Assembly (NCBI GenBank): GCA_039583875.1
Contig: CM077165.1
Coordinates: 75,008,757-75,072,756 of the forward strand
DNA from: Platanthera guangdongensis
Taxonomy: Eukaryota; Streptophyta; Magnoliopsida; Asparagales; Orchidaceae
Direction of reading: 5' to 3'
DNA length: 64,000 nt
Each line of letters begins with the position of its first letter. Positions within the stretch are counted from its first letter, which is position 1. The notes under the pieces are model-generated. The model was not told the DNA's origin. It saw only the letters and a program-made list of their open reading frames with translations, and searched no databases. Positions 1 through 10,340 of the stretch are shown here, one piece after another. The position numbers were made by a program, and so were the translations under genes.

Positions 1-662
1 TTCCCTCTTAGCATTTGATCATGAGGATCCATGATTTGAAATGAGAATTATTTTTATTTCATAGCTTTATTTTTGCGTAATTCTACTCGGTCCTTCTTTG
101 AATAATTATTGTGTCGACTCCGTATTTCCGGTATACGGTATTAGGCTTATGATCTCATATTCGAGTAGCCGAGAGGCTCGTGGATGTGAAAGATCACTCA
201 AAGAAGGAAGGAGTTGAATGCAACCCTAGAGATAGGACGACGTAAATCCTCCGGATTGTAGTCAAATCCAATAGTGCGGATCATCTCGATAATGCAACTT
301 TAGGCTTCTTTGGTTTGTAAAGAGATTTCGATCAAAGAGTCTATAAGTTAGGAGACCTAATGCTCTAGCGAGATTTTGTCTCATTTTCGGATCCGTCACG
401 GCCGAGTTGGATTTGCAAATTTAAAACTATGCCCTTTTATTTTCTCGTTTCATTTCATGGTGAATCAATGATCGAATGCTAGCTTTTTTTATATAAGTTT
501 TCGTCTCGCAATTTATCGTTCATTTTACTTTTAAAAAAAATTCTCAAAATCCCACTAGTCTTCCGGTAGGATAATAGTTAGAGCGTGAGTAGAAGTACTT
601 GACAACCCCGTGTTTAAATACGACCTTGGTACTACAATTCGACAGGTACGCTTGCCTGTTCA
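1..662 (+). repeat. Partial Athila-like LTR, R/U5 end
   Basis: This stretch aligns by eye, with gaps and clear divergence, to the R/U5 part of the Athila-2 3' LTR at about 32400-33070. Shared landmarks in the same order are GCCGAGAGG, AGATCACTCAAAGA, AAGGAGTTG, CTCCGGATT, AGTCAAATCCAATAG, a tract like CTTCCGGTAGGATAATAG, and the end block GGTACGCTTGCCT. The LTR probably ends near 662 (GCCTGTTCA). The following TTTTGGC could be the first bases of the Athila-type primer site, but it is not continued. The upstream part of the LTR lies outside the window. It is too divergent from the Athila-2 LTR to be the other end of that copy. Confidence 0.7.
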
Positions 663-1388
663 GGTTTTGGCCCACCACTCAGCATCTTAAGCAATGAGAG
701 TGTTGAGTGACCACGCCTCACTAAACGCTTTTTTGCTTTAGTCTGTTTTTTTGATTCATGGAGTTGAGAGCGTTGAGTGAGCATGCCTCACTCAACACTT
801 TTTGCCTTATCCAGATTTTTCTGCCCCTTGGCGTTGAGTGAGTAAGCTTCACTCAATGCATTTTGACTTAGTCAAATATCTGCACAACTTTTCTATGGCT
901 TTGACTAATAGGGCAATACTCAACAAATATAGAGTATGCCGTTGAGTGAGTAATACTTACTCAACGTCTATGGACTTAACCATTTTTCTGTCCATTTCCT
1001 CTTAGGCTTTTACTGTGTCTGCCTGTCTCACAGCCTTTTGTTGTATGGCATTGAGTGAGTTGACTTCACTCAATTCCTGTGGACTTAGCCACTTTCTCAT
1101 CTTGCCATCATTTGGCTTTGACTGTATGGGCTCTACTCAGAGCTATAAGTCATATGACGTTGAGTGAGTAACCTTCACTCAATGTTTGTGGACTTGGATA
1201 GTATTCTTTCTTTCGACAACATAGGTAACTGTTTACCTGACCTAGCCACTTAGGCTACCTGTCCCATCAATGTTGTTAGGACATACAACATGTATGAACA
1301 CATGCATGCATCAACTACAACTTTATGTATATCATTGACAAAATTGACTTCACTCAAATCTAGGACATTGAGGGTAATGGACCCAACA
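663..1388 (-). repeat. Probable truncated 3' LTR of copia element M1
   Basis: Read on the minus strand, the sequence before 1388 is CAAATAGTGGGTGAT followed by TGTTGGGTCC. This matches the polypurine tract plus LTR start seen in copia A (43516-43540) and copia B (50869-50892). The LTR would run leftwards from 1388 and is cut off near 662 where Athila-like sequence begins. Almost all of it is the hairpin array listed separately. The LTR end and the target duplication are lost, so the assignment rests on the LTR-start pattern and its position after the RNase H fragment. Confidence 0.5.
699..1185. repeat. Hairpin array, GTTGAGTGAG palindrome family
   Basis: Six imperfect inverted repeats lie at about 699-728, 770-798, 831-859, 939-967, 1048-1077 and 1157-1185. 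The last four are about 109 bases apart. The best copy (770-798) has arms GTTGAGTGAG and CTCACTCAAC around a five-base loop. Stems change on both sides in some copies (CGTTGAGT with ACTCAACG at 939; ATTGAGT with ACTCAAT at 1048), so pairing is kept. Spacers share words such as TGGACTTA. Confidence 0.8.
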
Positions 1389-1796
1389 ATCACCCACTAT
1401 TTGAGGAAGTCAAAACTCTGAAGCAAATGATTCAATAATGAGTCAATGACATACGTAACACTATGCAACAATAAGAATTTTAAAAACTTGTGACTGGAGA
1501 ATAATTTATAGTTACCACTTTTTACCACTCCTCCTCGCCTGTAGGGTGAACTATACCTGCTCCCCTGAATTGATGTAACCATTCTTGATCATGGTTACCA
1601 CACGTCCTTGCATGCTCATCTTTTCCTCCCCTTTTTGACTTCAGCAAATAACTAACATGGTTCTAAAATTCTGGAACATTGTTGTACATGCTCCCCCTCA
1701 ACTGATGCATCATCTTGAAGAGTCTTCATTTTTATGAAGAATAATTCCATCTGCAAAATACAAAATAATTTGCAACTAAATGATGAGCAACTGAAG
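1389..1796 (-). other. 3' untranslated region of copia M1
   Basis: This lies between the RNase H stop (1797-1799) and the inferred 3' LTR. On the minus strand it holds a purine run TTGAGGGGGAGCATG at about 1690-1706 and the second purine run next to the LTR start at 1389. No coding sequence is visible; a short minus-strand ORF at 1397-1582 looks like chance. Confidence 0.5.
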
Positions 1797-2144
1797 CTAT
1801 ACCAGGTTTAACATTACCAACTCAAACTTGAAGGTGTTAAACTTTGTATTATCTAGTGGTTTAGTGAAGATGTCAGCCTCTTGTTTGTCAATTGGGATAA
1901 ACTCAAGGTTGATATCTTCACATTCCACATGCTCCCTAATGAAATGATATCTGATTTCAATGTGCTTAGTCCTACTGTGGGAGACAGGATTCCTAGCAAT
2001 TTAAATGACACTAGTAGAATCATAAAATAAGGAACTTCTACTTATCTGAAGGTTGTAGTCCTGGAGCTGATGTTGGATCCACAACAACTGTGCACAACAG
2101 CTACCTGCTGAGATGTACACTGACTCTGCAGTTGAAATAGCAAC
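1797..2144 (-). pseudogene. Copia M1 RNase H, C-terminal part (SIRE-like)
   Basis: On the minus strand this encodes the C-terminal part of a Ty1/copia RNase H. Visible motifs are an STAE box (the active-site region), AGSCCAQLLW, NPVSHSRTKHIEI, HFIREHV and the end box DIFTKP, with a stop at 1797-1799. One in-frame stop sits in the STSVI/ARNP stretch. RNase H would degrade the RNA strand during reverse transcription. The N-terminal part lies 19.8 kb away at 21917-22682: the frame at 21917 ends in KKQTS and resumes here with VAISTAE, which shows that one gene was split by the gag-only element. With the SIRE-like RT at 22424-22606 this places M1 in the SIRE lineage. The gene is dead. Confidence 0.85.
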
Positions 2145-2149
2145 ACTGG
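2145..2149. other. Left target-site duplication of the gag-only element (ACTGG)
   Basis: Five bases directly before the LTR start, partner of ACTAG at 21912-21916 (four of five identical). Removing one copy restores the copia RNase H frame, which supports a genuine target duplication. Confidence 0.75.
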
Positions 2150-4146
2150 TGTTAACCCCAAAATCGGCGATCCATCCCAAGGCAGATAGCTCGCTAGTCG
2201 CGGACTGCTCTCGGTTCCTCCTGGAGGTCGCGACGTCTTAGGATGGGCGGACAGGTTTTTCTCTGTCCGCTCAGGCCGCACGGCTTGGATGGTCTCAGCA
2301 GTCGACTGCCCAGGCCGCACGTCATTCCCTTGGCAGGGGCCGCAGACTGCTTCTTTAGTCCGCCCCTGCAGGCCGCGCCCCTTGTCAGGTTAACCACAAG
2401 TTTCTCAACAGGTACCCCTTTTGCCGAACTCGGATCCCTATCCACCCAGGCCGGCAACAAGCCGCTCCTGACAGGTGACGTCCAATGTTCACGGACTCAA
2501 ATGTCTATTCACCCAGTCCGCTCAAACTGCCAAACAAAAGTGGCGACCTGCCTCCAAGCCGCCAGCCAGCAACCCCAGTTTTCACCTCGCCAACATGAGC
2601 GGCCTGCCTTATCAGCCCGACAGGTCGCCCATCCCTTGTCACCCATCAGGTGCGGCAAGTTCCGTTCAACAGTGGAGGACTCCAGCAGCATGGGCAGCCA
2701 ACTTCTTCAGTTCGCCTAAGGAATGCGGACGCTCCAACTCCCCGGCTACCCACAAAGAATAGCAGCCACATCCAGTTCATCGCGAGCTGGGCGGACTCGA
2801 AGTGCAGTCAAACTTTCCAGCCCGCCTACGTTGATGAACCCCAGCTCCTCAACAACAGCAGGCCTCATCTTCGGCGGACTCAGCTTGTCAGCAGAAGTGG
2901 ACTCCGCGGACTCAGCGGATTTGCTATGCAGCCCTCCATTCCTCACCTCCAGCACCCGCTTCTCTCCAGCAAGCTGACAACCTCCTAAGACCGCACAGCT
3001 TGGCGTGGGCTCAATCAGTAGTGGCGGACTCCTCCCAATCCGCCAAGCATCAGAACCTCCTCAAGGCAGTCCCAGGCCGCGTAGCCTCTTGCGGACTCGG
3101 CGAACTCGGCGGATATCCCTCAGCTCGTAGTCATAGCGTGTGCTCAGTTCAGCAGCGGCGCACTCCGCGGATTCTCCTCGCAGTCTGCCACATAGCTTCC
3201 AGCTCCTGCTTCCCAGCAGCGAGTAGATAGTCCTTTAGCAAGCACAATCTTGGTGCGGGCTCTATCAGCTCAGTCCGGGCGGACTCTTCCCAGTCTGCCA
3301 TCAGTAGGACCAGTTCCAGAAGCAAGCCCCAGTCTGTGCGGCCTGTTATGGACTCGGCGGACTCCATCCTATTCTCGCTCGAGTTACCGTCTCACCGGGG
3401 GTAACGTCACCGGAAGTCGTTACCTCCTCGGGCCTATAAATAAACCCTCATGCCTCTCATTTTGGGGGGAAAATATCGTCAAGGTGCTCACGGTCAAAGG
3501 AAGCACACATCAAGCTCAAGTGGTCAACCCCTGCGGACTCCCCTTCTCAGTCTGCACCTTCTCCTCTGCCCTTAGCCGCACGGCCTGCCGGCCTGGCTCT
3601 CTAGTCCGCGTGGTCTCTTTTCTTCCATTAACCATGCGGTCTGCCGACCTCCAAGCTCAGTCCACGCGGCCTCCTCTGGCACTCTTTCCTTAGCCGCCAG
3701 CTTCCTATTTGTACCCCTTTATTGTTTTCTTGCAAAGGTGTAGTAGCAAGCTGTAATAACTGACTATTAAACAAAGGAAAGCACGTCGCAAGAGTGGCAT
3801 TCAAGCCGCGGCGGGCGAAGTCAACTGTTACCGTTGCTAGAGGCCCCTCTCTTTAGCTCAGCATAGCTCTCTCAGCATTAACCTGCAAGCACAATCGTCA
3901 AAGTAAGCGTCTGCTCGATATCTCCGGATCAACCTCCTCCGCTAATCATCAGCCTTCCCGACTGCTCTCAGCAAACCTCTCCTCTATCCCCGCAACCCCT
4001 TAACAAGCGCTTGCTCCACTCTCGAGCACTCAAAAGCTTCCTCTTCTCCTCCTCAACCCCGCAACCTTGATCCTCTTCTTCACCTTGCCCGTGAGATCGA
4101 ACATCCCTCCGTGTTAACTAGGCAGTGTCGTTTTCGCACATCAACA
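2150..4146 (+). repeat. 5' LTR of the gag-only element
   Basis: This 1997-base LTR begins TGTTAACCCC and ends CATCAACA. It matches the split 3' LTR (7850-8773 plus 20865-21911) along its length with many scattered substitutions and small indels, so the insertion is older than Athila-1. U3 (about 2230-3420) is packed with GCGGACT and AGTCCGC words in both orientations. The intact sequence around 3070-3090 (CCAGGCCGCGTAGCC) is the empty version of the Athila-1 target site. Confidence 0.85.
3434..3443 (+). promoter_or_regulatory. TATA box of the gag-only element 5' LTR
   Basis: CTATAAATAA follows the GCGGACT-rich U3 and precedes the C-rich leader. The same box lies at 21218-21227 in the 3' LTR. 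Transcription would start about 30 bases downstream. Confidence 0.7.
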
Positions 4147-4198
4147 GTTAACACGTGACCTTCAGATCCAAACAGAAGGTGAATAGCGACAGTTAGCC

Positions 4199-5761
4199 AT
4201 GTCAGACCATCAACCAGCCGAGAACCTTGCTCTAAGCCCCAGTGAAGATCCTCTCTGGGAGGCCTTCGAGCAATCGCGCCGTTAAAATACTCAGCAGTTC
4301 CAAGCTATCAACCAAATTCTTATTGTGATCACCCACCAGTTGCAGACTCAACCTACAACAGCTCCAGTTGCTCCAGCAGCTCCGATCAATCCAGCACCAA
4401 TATTGGAGTTTCAACAAGCTTATCATCCAGCTTGCCCGCCAGTCTATCCTCCTCCTTATACAACAACCTTCCCGCAAGAGCCTGTAGCCCCTTTACGACC
4501 TCAAGATGAAGAGTTTGCTGCTCGCCAAAACTTCTTCCGGAAAGCAGCCCGGGGAAGTCCTGCAAGATCTCTCAACTTTCAGGGAAGTCACCCTTACCCT
4601 TCATCTCCTGCCTTTGCTCCTCCTGCAGTAACTTTGCCCTTCTATCCTCTTGCTTCTTTTGCAGCTGCAGCTTATGCTCCCTTTTATCCTTATGTTGTAG
4701 GAGATCAAGAAGAGCCGTAGCCGTTTACAGAAAATGTTCGTCACAAACCTACTCCAGCTAACTTCAGAGAGCCCCGGTTACCAATATACACTGGAGAGAC
4801 TGATCCAGTAAAGAATCTCCAAGCCTTCGAATCGTCCGTTGCTCTCAAAACTCTTTCAGACGCTACTAAGTGCAAGCTCCTTGTCACAACCTTTGATGGG
4901 CAAGTGAGGGATTGGTTCTATGGTATTCGCCCTCACTTCATCACTTCCTTTGCTAATCTGCGAAGGGAGTTCTTGCTCAGATTCTCTACTTCCACAAAGA
5001 GAAAGGGCGGTCCTGAAGCCCTCTTTGAGATCAAGCAACGTGAGAATGAAACTTGGTATCAGTTCATTGATCGATTCTAAAGATAAATCTTGGACATCGA
5101 GATTGTTGGTCAAGAAATGTACCGTGTGGCACTTATCCACGGTCTTCATGAAGGGTCGTTCAAGTTTGAAGCCAATGTCCGAGCACCGAGAACGTACTAA
5201 GAGTTGATTGTCTTAGCCAACTCATACATCTAAGGCAAAAAGAGCAACCCAGGCTTCGTCTCCAAGCTCATATCAGAGAAAGATCCTTCTCACAAGCGGC
5301 CTCCGATGTCTCCTCACAATAATTTCCCAACTCACTCAAGGAAGGGAAGAAGTTTTCAGCGCCATCGATACCCTTTCCCGAGCCGTGATCGTGCTCAAGA
5401 TCAGTCGCTTCTACCACTAGCTCCATCTTCACAAACAGCTGCAGTTTATCAACAGTAAGATGATGACTTGCATGAATCCAAACTAGATGAAGTCATGCTA
5501 GAAGTGAGCCAAGTCATGAAGGATAGGGCTAACCACAAAAGTCCTTATCAACCAGCTGATCAAAGGTCTAGAGACTCAGATCCATATTGCGAATTCCATA
5601 AAGAGCTAGGCCACCTGACAGAGAACTGTCGAGCACTCTGCCAACTGATGCAAAGGATGCTCCGGCAAGGCAAGATGCGTGACCTGTTTCCCAAAGAAGA
5701 TCGCCCTGATCCAAAAACATCAAAGGGCAAAGAAGTTGCAGACATTCCTTGTAGCTCATGA
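4199..5761 (+). pseudogene. Gag of the gag-only element (Tat-like), decayed
   Basis: A single frame of about 520 codons starts at the ATG at 4199, 53 bases after the 5' LTR, and ends with TGA at 5759-5761. The N-terminal third is rich in Pro, Ala and Gln. The central part (from about 4730) is a retrotransposon gag capsid domain with GETDPVKNLQAFE, GQVRDWFYG and ENETWYQFIDRF. Near 5590 comes a variant zinc knuckle, CEFHKELGH followed by LTENC, then MQRMLRQGK, as in Tat-lineage gags. The frame is never shifted but carries about seven stops (for example 4283, 4718, 5077, 5083, about 5200, about 5231 and about 5456). Gag would form the particle that packages element RNA. No pol frame follows, which is why I call the element non-autonomous. 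Confidence 0.8.
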
Positions 5762-6949
5762 GGAGTGAGCCTAGTCGAAGAACACCCTCTCCTTGTTGTT
5801 AACAATACCATTGAAACCTTCGATGCCGATGACGAGGGCGCGCTTGGAAGGCTATTCTAGGTCGGCAAAGGACTTCATAGTTCTTCAAATTTTTTCACAA
5901 CCGTGACTGCTTACTCTTACTCTTCATATTTCAAACATTTTCCCTTCCAAAGCACTTCTAAGTTTTCATTCTTGCTTTTCAATAAAGCTTTTATCAGGGA
6001 TCTCATACTTACACAGTTCCCTTCGTGTAATGCTTCTTCCTCTATTTTTCTCTTTACCAAAGAGATCGCTGAACCACTGATATATTGTCGAGTCTTGCTA
6101 TAGGCCTCCTCGATATTGGATTCCGGCGTAAGGCCACAATGACCACATATCACGCGGAGTTTTCGCATATGTGTAGTGGGGGATATCCAACTCTCTTGTG
6201 GAGGAATACGGGACTTCAGATCATAGCAGGCATCTGACAAAGAGTGTGTGCTAGGGAGGCCCCATGTGTCAGCTCTGTTGTACTCCGTTAAGGATATATT
6301 ACAGTTACGTTGATCTTTGCTTGACAAGTAATGACGACCAAGCATAGCCTTGTCTCTTCGATCATCTCATAACTGTGATGGCCGAACACTCTTTGGTGCT
6401 CTCAATCCATGCTTTCGCGGGGTCCACAACTCCACTGATTTTCCACATATGAGCAATGCTTTAGGCCACTTGACGCAACTAGTCTCATTGATCAGTGATG
6501 TTGTAACCCGAGGTATGAGAGCAGTGTGTCTAGTGATCCTTCTCAGGATTTCCCATGCTTTTCTCTTTTATGCCCTTCTAAAGGTTGTGCGGCTAGCCCG
6601 CTCTTAGTAGGACTATACCCGTGATGACCTTTCTCAGGCAAGCGATGCATAAGGCCCACGGGTGATCTCCTATGGCAGAATCCAGTCTTTCTTGGTCATC
6701 TCTGAGTATAGACCTCTTTTTTATCAATTGCCTCTTTCACATGTTGACAGGTTAAATCCGACCTACTAGAAGGATTAGCAAACATTCATTTTGCTTGTGT
6801 TCATCTTATATGTGTTTCCTGCATAATCTCTATCAGCCTTGCTATTAGAATCTAGTTAAGATCATCAAGATTCATCAGACATTTCCTCTGCTATGTGATC
6901 ATATCGGTCTTATCTTATCAACAGTTAACACCTGCAAGCCTCAGCTCAG
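5762..6949 (+). other. Non-coding region between gag and the tandem array
   Basis: No pol motif is visible in any frame. A 142-codon minus-strand frame at 5917-6345 has no family I recognise and opposes the element, so I leave it unannotated. The function of this 1.2 kb is unknown. Confidence 0.5.
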
Positions 6950-7703
6950 GTACTTGCAGTTTAGTTCACTATAATATGTCTACTGCTCACTCTTCTCTTT
7001 GTAGTGATCAGCAGACACTTGCAAGTCTCTTCACAGATACTTGAAAGCAACTTTCATATATTATGTCTGCGTCTAACTCTCTTTTTTGTAGAGATCAGCA
7101 GATAATTGCAAGTTTCTTCACAGGTACTTGTAAGCTACTTCCATATATTATGTCTGCGTCTGACTCTTTTCTTGTAGAGATCAGCAGACGCTTGCAAGTC
7201 TCTTCACAGGTACTTGCAAGCTACTTTCATATATTATGTCTGCGTCTGACTCTTTTCTTGCAGAGATCAACAAACACTTGCAAGTTTATTCACAGGTACT
7301 TGCAAGCTACTTTCATATACCATATCTGCTTCTAAACACTTTTCTTGCAGAGACTAGCAGATACCTGCAAGTTGCCTTCATGTATTTGCGGCTTTATTCT
7401 TTACTCCCATATTTGCTTCTAACTTCACCTTTGTAGAAACCAGCAAAGACTTGCAAGCTTCTTTCAGGTACTTGTAACTCATTTTTCTTTCTTGTATACT
7501 CCTCACTCTTCCTTTTGCAGAGGATAATGTGTGCTTGCAAGCCTCCACCAGGTACTTGCAAGTTATTATGCTCCTATGTTTTACTCTCATCTTCATTTTA
7601 CAGAACTCAGTAGAAGACACATCTTATTCATTTTTCAAAGGCAAACCCAGGTACGTGCAAGGTGTACCCTCCAAACATGCCTATAATAACTTTGCCTTTA
7701 CAG
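6950..7703 (+). repeat. Tandem array of splice-site-like units in the gag-only element
   Basis: Nine units, 86-87 bases each in the best part, become more divergent downstream. Each has a CAG/GTACTTG-like start (6950, 7124, 7210, 7296, 7468, 7552, 7651; AT instead of GT at 7037; preceded by CAT at 7382) and a pyrimidine-rich YAG end (7004, 7091, 7177, 7263, 7350, 7436, 7520, 7603, 7703). Start-to-end lengths are 55, 55, 54, 54, 55, 55, 53, 52 and 53. The pieces between are 32, 32, 32, 32, 31, 31, 31 and 47 bases. Many units also carry two CTTGCAAG palindromes. Tandem repeats are known in this part of Tat-lineage elements; the splice-like design is what I see here. Confidence 0.85.
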
Positions 7704-7849
7704 GAAAACGACAGGCAGCATCAAAATCCTAAGGAGAGACATCAGGTTCTATATCTCCTTGTCTCCTCTTTCTTTGGGGTGGATCACGATTTTCGTGGGT
7801 CTCCAACTCTTTCGAAGTTCCTTTCTGAACTTAAAAAGTGCGGGTATTA

Positions 7850-8773
7850 TGTTAACCCCGAAATCGGAGATCCTTCCCAAGGCAGCTAGTTCGCTAGTCG
7901 CGGCCAGCTCCCGGTTCCTCCTGGAGGTCGCGACGTCTTAGGATGGGCGGACAGGTTTTTCTCTGTCTGCTCAGGCCGCACGGCTTGGCCGGTCTCAGCA
8001 GTCTGACCGCCCAGGCTGCGCGTTGTTCCCTTGGCAGGGGCCGCAGACTGTTTCTTCAGTCTGCCCCTGGAGGTCGCGCCCCTTGTATGCTTAACCACAA
8101 GTTTCTCAACAGGTTCCCCTTTTGCCGAACTCGGATCCCTATCCGCCCAGGCCGACAACAAGCCGCTACTTAGCCCGCTCCTGACAGGTGACGTCCAATG
8201 TTGACGGACTCAAATGTCTATTCGCCCAGTCCGCTCAAACCGCCAAACAAAAGTGGCGACCTACCTCCAAGCCGCCAGCCAACTACCCCAGTTTTCACCT
8301 CACCAACATGAGCGGTCTGCCTCGTTAGTCTGGCAGGTCGCCCATCCCTTGTCGCCCATCAGGTACGGCAAGTTTCGTTCAACAGTGGCGGACTCCTGCA
8401 GCATGGGCAGCCAGCTTCTTCAGTACGCCTAAGGAGTGCGGACGCTCCAACTCCCCGGCTACCTGCAAAGATTACCAGCCACATCCAGTTCATCGCGAGC
8501 TGGGTAGACTCAAAGTGCAGTCAATCTTTCCAGTCCTCCTACGTTGATGAACCCCAGCTTCACAACAACAGCAGGGCTTGTCAGGATAAGCAGACTCCGC
8601 GGACTCAGCGGATTCGCTATGCAGCCCGCCAATCCTCACCTCCAGCACCCACTTCTCTCCAACAAGAGGACAACCTCCTCAGCCCGCACAGCTTGGTGCG
8701 GGCTCGATCAGTAGTGGCAGACTCATCCCAATCAGCCAAGCAGCAGAACCTCCTCAAGGCAGTCCCAGGCCGC
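7850..8773 (+). repeat. 3' LTR of the gag-only element, left part
   Basis: It starts TGTTAACCCC, matching 2150, and stops at the Athila-1 insertion (TSD 8769-8773). The continuation is at 20865. The sequence just before it (AAAAAGTGCGGG) is only a weak polypurine tract. It carries the same GCGGACT/AGTCCGC words as the 5' LTR. Confidence 0.85.
8769..8773. other. Left target-site duplication of Athila-1 (GCCGC)
   Basis: Identical to 20860-20864 directly after the right LTR. The undisturbed 5' LTR of the host element reads CCAGGCCGCG at the matching point, so both ends of Athila-1 are exact. Confidence 0.95.
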
Positions 8774-9754
8774 TGATGAGCCCGCGAACAGACTCTTACT
8801 GTGGTTGGTTCGGTGAGTCGATCGCCGCGGGCTTGCTCGGGTAGGCAAGTGCACCTATCGCAAGTTGTACTCGATATTCGGGGGAATACCGAGGTCGTAT
8901 TGTTCTCGGGGTCGTGTTGACTATTCTTACTCCTCCGGGAGGACTATTATTTTACTGAAAGTAAGGTGGATTTTTTTACTAAAGTAAAGATGGAAAAAGC
9001 AAAGGAGAGAAAAAACGATTTAGAAAATATTCGATGAAGGGTTAACGCTCGGCATCGAATCGGGTTAAGACTAAAACAATTTTTAATAATTATAGGACTT
9101 AGTTTTCAAATTAATAATAAGGCAACTTGGCCGTGGAGGTTCCACAAATGTGAGCGCACTTATCTCTAGGAATATTGCTCACCTAAACGTTAAGACTATT
9201 CGACCGAACGTTAGTCCGACGAAGGATTCCTCTTAACGCCCGCTTTACGCTAAGAACCCCGCTATTGGGTGGTGAACCCAATCCGGTAAAATTACGCTTG
9301 TCCTCTTTCGAGGGGATGCATGCAACTCTATTTACCCAGGGGTGATCGGTCCATATGCACGGCCTCTCGGCAAGCTAGCATATGGACTACGGAAATAGGG
9401 CCCACACATCGATATGTGGTCCTACGCGTCGTAAACCCGGGGTAAACCTTAAGTCCTTAAATTAAAATGAAAATAAAGAGCTTCAATTATTAGAAATCAT
9501 TTTAAATGTCCCAAAGCTCTTCGATGCCGAGGCTAATAGCGATTAGTCACACATCGGTATGGGGACGGCTTATAATTTAGTGAGGCGCGTGTTCGAAATT
9601 AAACACTAATGATTATAAGAAGGGGACAAAACAAAACAATCATTTAGAAAGCTAAAAAGTTAACTAAAACGAGAACTCACGCACACTCCAAATTATAAAT
9701 TAAACAGAAACTAAGTTACACATAAAAGAAATTTGCATATTTCAAATTGCGAGT

Positions 9755-10095
9755 CCCACTCAAACGAGTGGGGGCGGTAAATAAAAGCTGAAAATTGCAA
9801 GTCCTACTCAAACGAGTAGGACTGAAATGAAAGCGAGTCCTACTCAAATGAGTAGGAGAAAATAAATGCGATTACAGGGCTTAAAGGTCCGTCCATTTAA
9901 CTCAAGTGAGTAGGCGGAAAAATAAAGAAAGAAAAATTACAAATCCTACTCAAACGAGTAGGCGGGAAATAAAGTCCGGCCATTTGACTCAAGTGAGTAG
10001 GCGGAAAAATAAAGAAAGAAAATTACAAGTCCTACTCGAACGAGTAGGACTGAAAATGAAAACGATGCGCCATTTAACTCTTAATGAGTAGGCGG
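9755..10095. repeat. Hairpin array in the Athila-1 leader, CCTACTC/GAGTAGG
   Basis: About eight short inverted repeats. Clear ones are at 9755-9772 (CCCACTC, loop AAAC, GAGTGGG), 9801-9822 (nine-base arms from GTCCTACTC), 9838-9857, 9945-9962 and 10029-10050. Weaker CTCAAGTGAG forms lie near 9900, 9985 and 10078. The 9755 copy differs from the rest at one pair, changed on both arms. It is downstream of the TATA box, so it would be transcribed. Confidence 0.8.
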
Positions 10096-10101
10096 AAATA
10101 A

Positions 10102-10340
10102 ATACACACAAACACACACACTCCAAATGAATTTCAAGAAAGCAATAAAGCTAACACCTACACTCACACACTCTACAAAATTTGAATCAAAGCATAAAAG
10201 TTATACACCTACACTCACACACTCTACATAATTTGAACAAAGCATTAAAAATTATACTCATACACTCACACACACAACATGAAAATTTAAGAAGAACAAA
10301 AGAAAGTTTATTCTCATACACTCACACACACTAATAACAA
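10102..10340. repeat. CA-rich tandem repeat in the Athila-1 LTR
   Basis: Three to four diverged units of about 65-70 bases built on TACACTCACACACTCTACA followed by an A-rich spacer with AAAGCAT. It is within the transcribed leader of the left LTR and absent from the shortened right LTR. Confidence 0.65.

Noticed and set aside
2042..3700. Many overlapping ORFs in the gag-only element LTR (likewise 34585-35340 and 40316-41638)
   Set aside because: They arise from GC-rich GCGGACT/AGTCCGC repeats with few stops and have no protein similarity.
5917..6345. 142-codon minus-strand ORF in the gag-only element
   Set aside because: Opposite to the element, no recognisable motif, composition like the surrounding non-coding DNA.
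9755..10095. CRISPR-like look of regularly spaced palindromes (also at 699-1185 and 43933-44350)
   Set aside because: Repeats are short, diverged and unevenly spaced, the setting is a plant LTR, and there are no cas genes.
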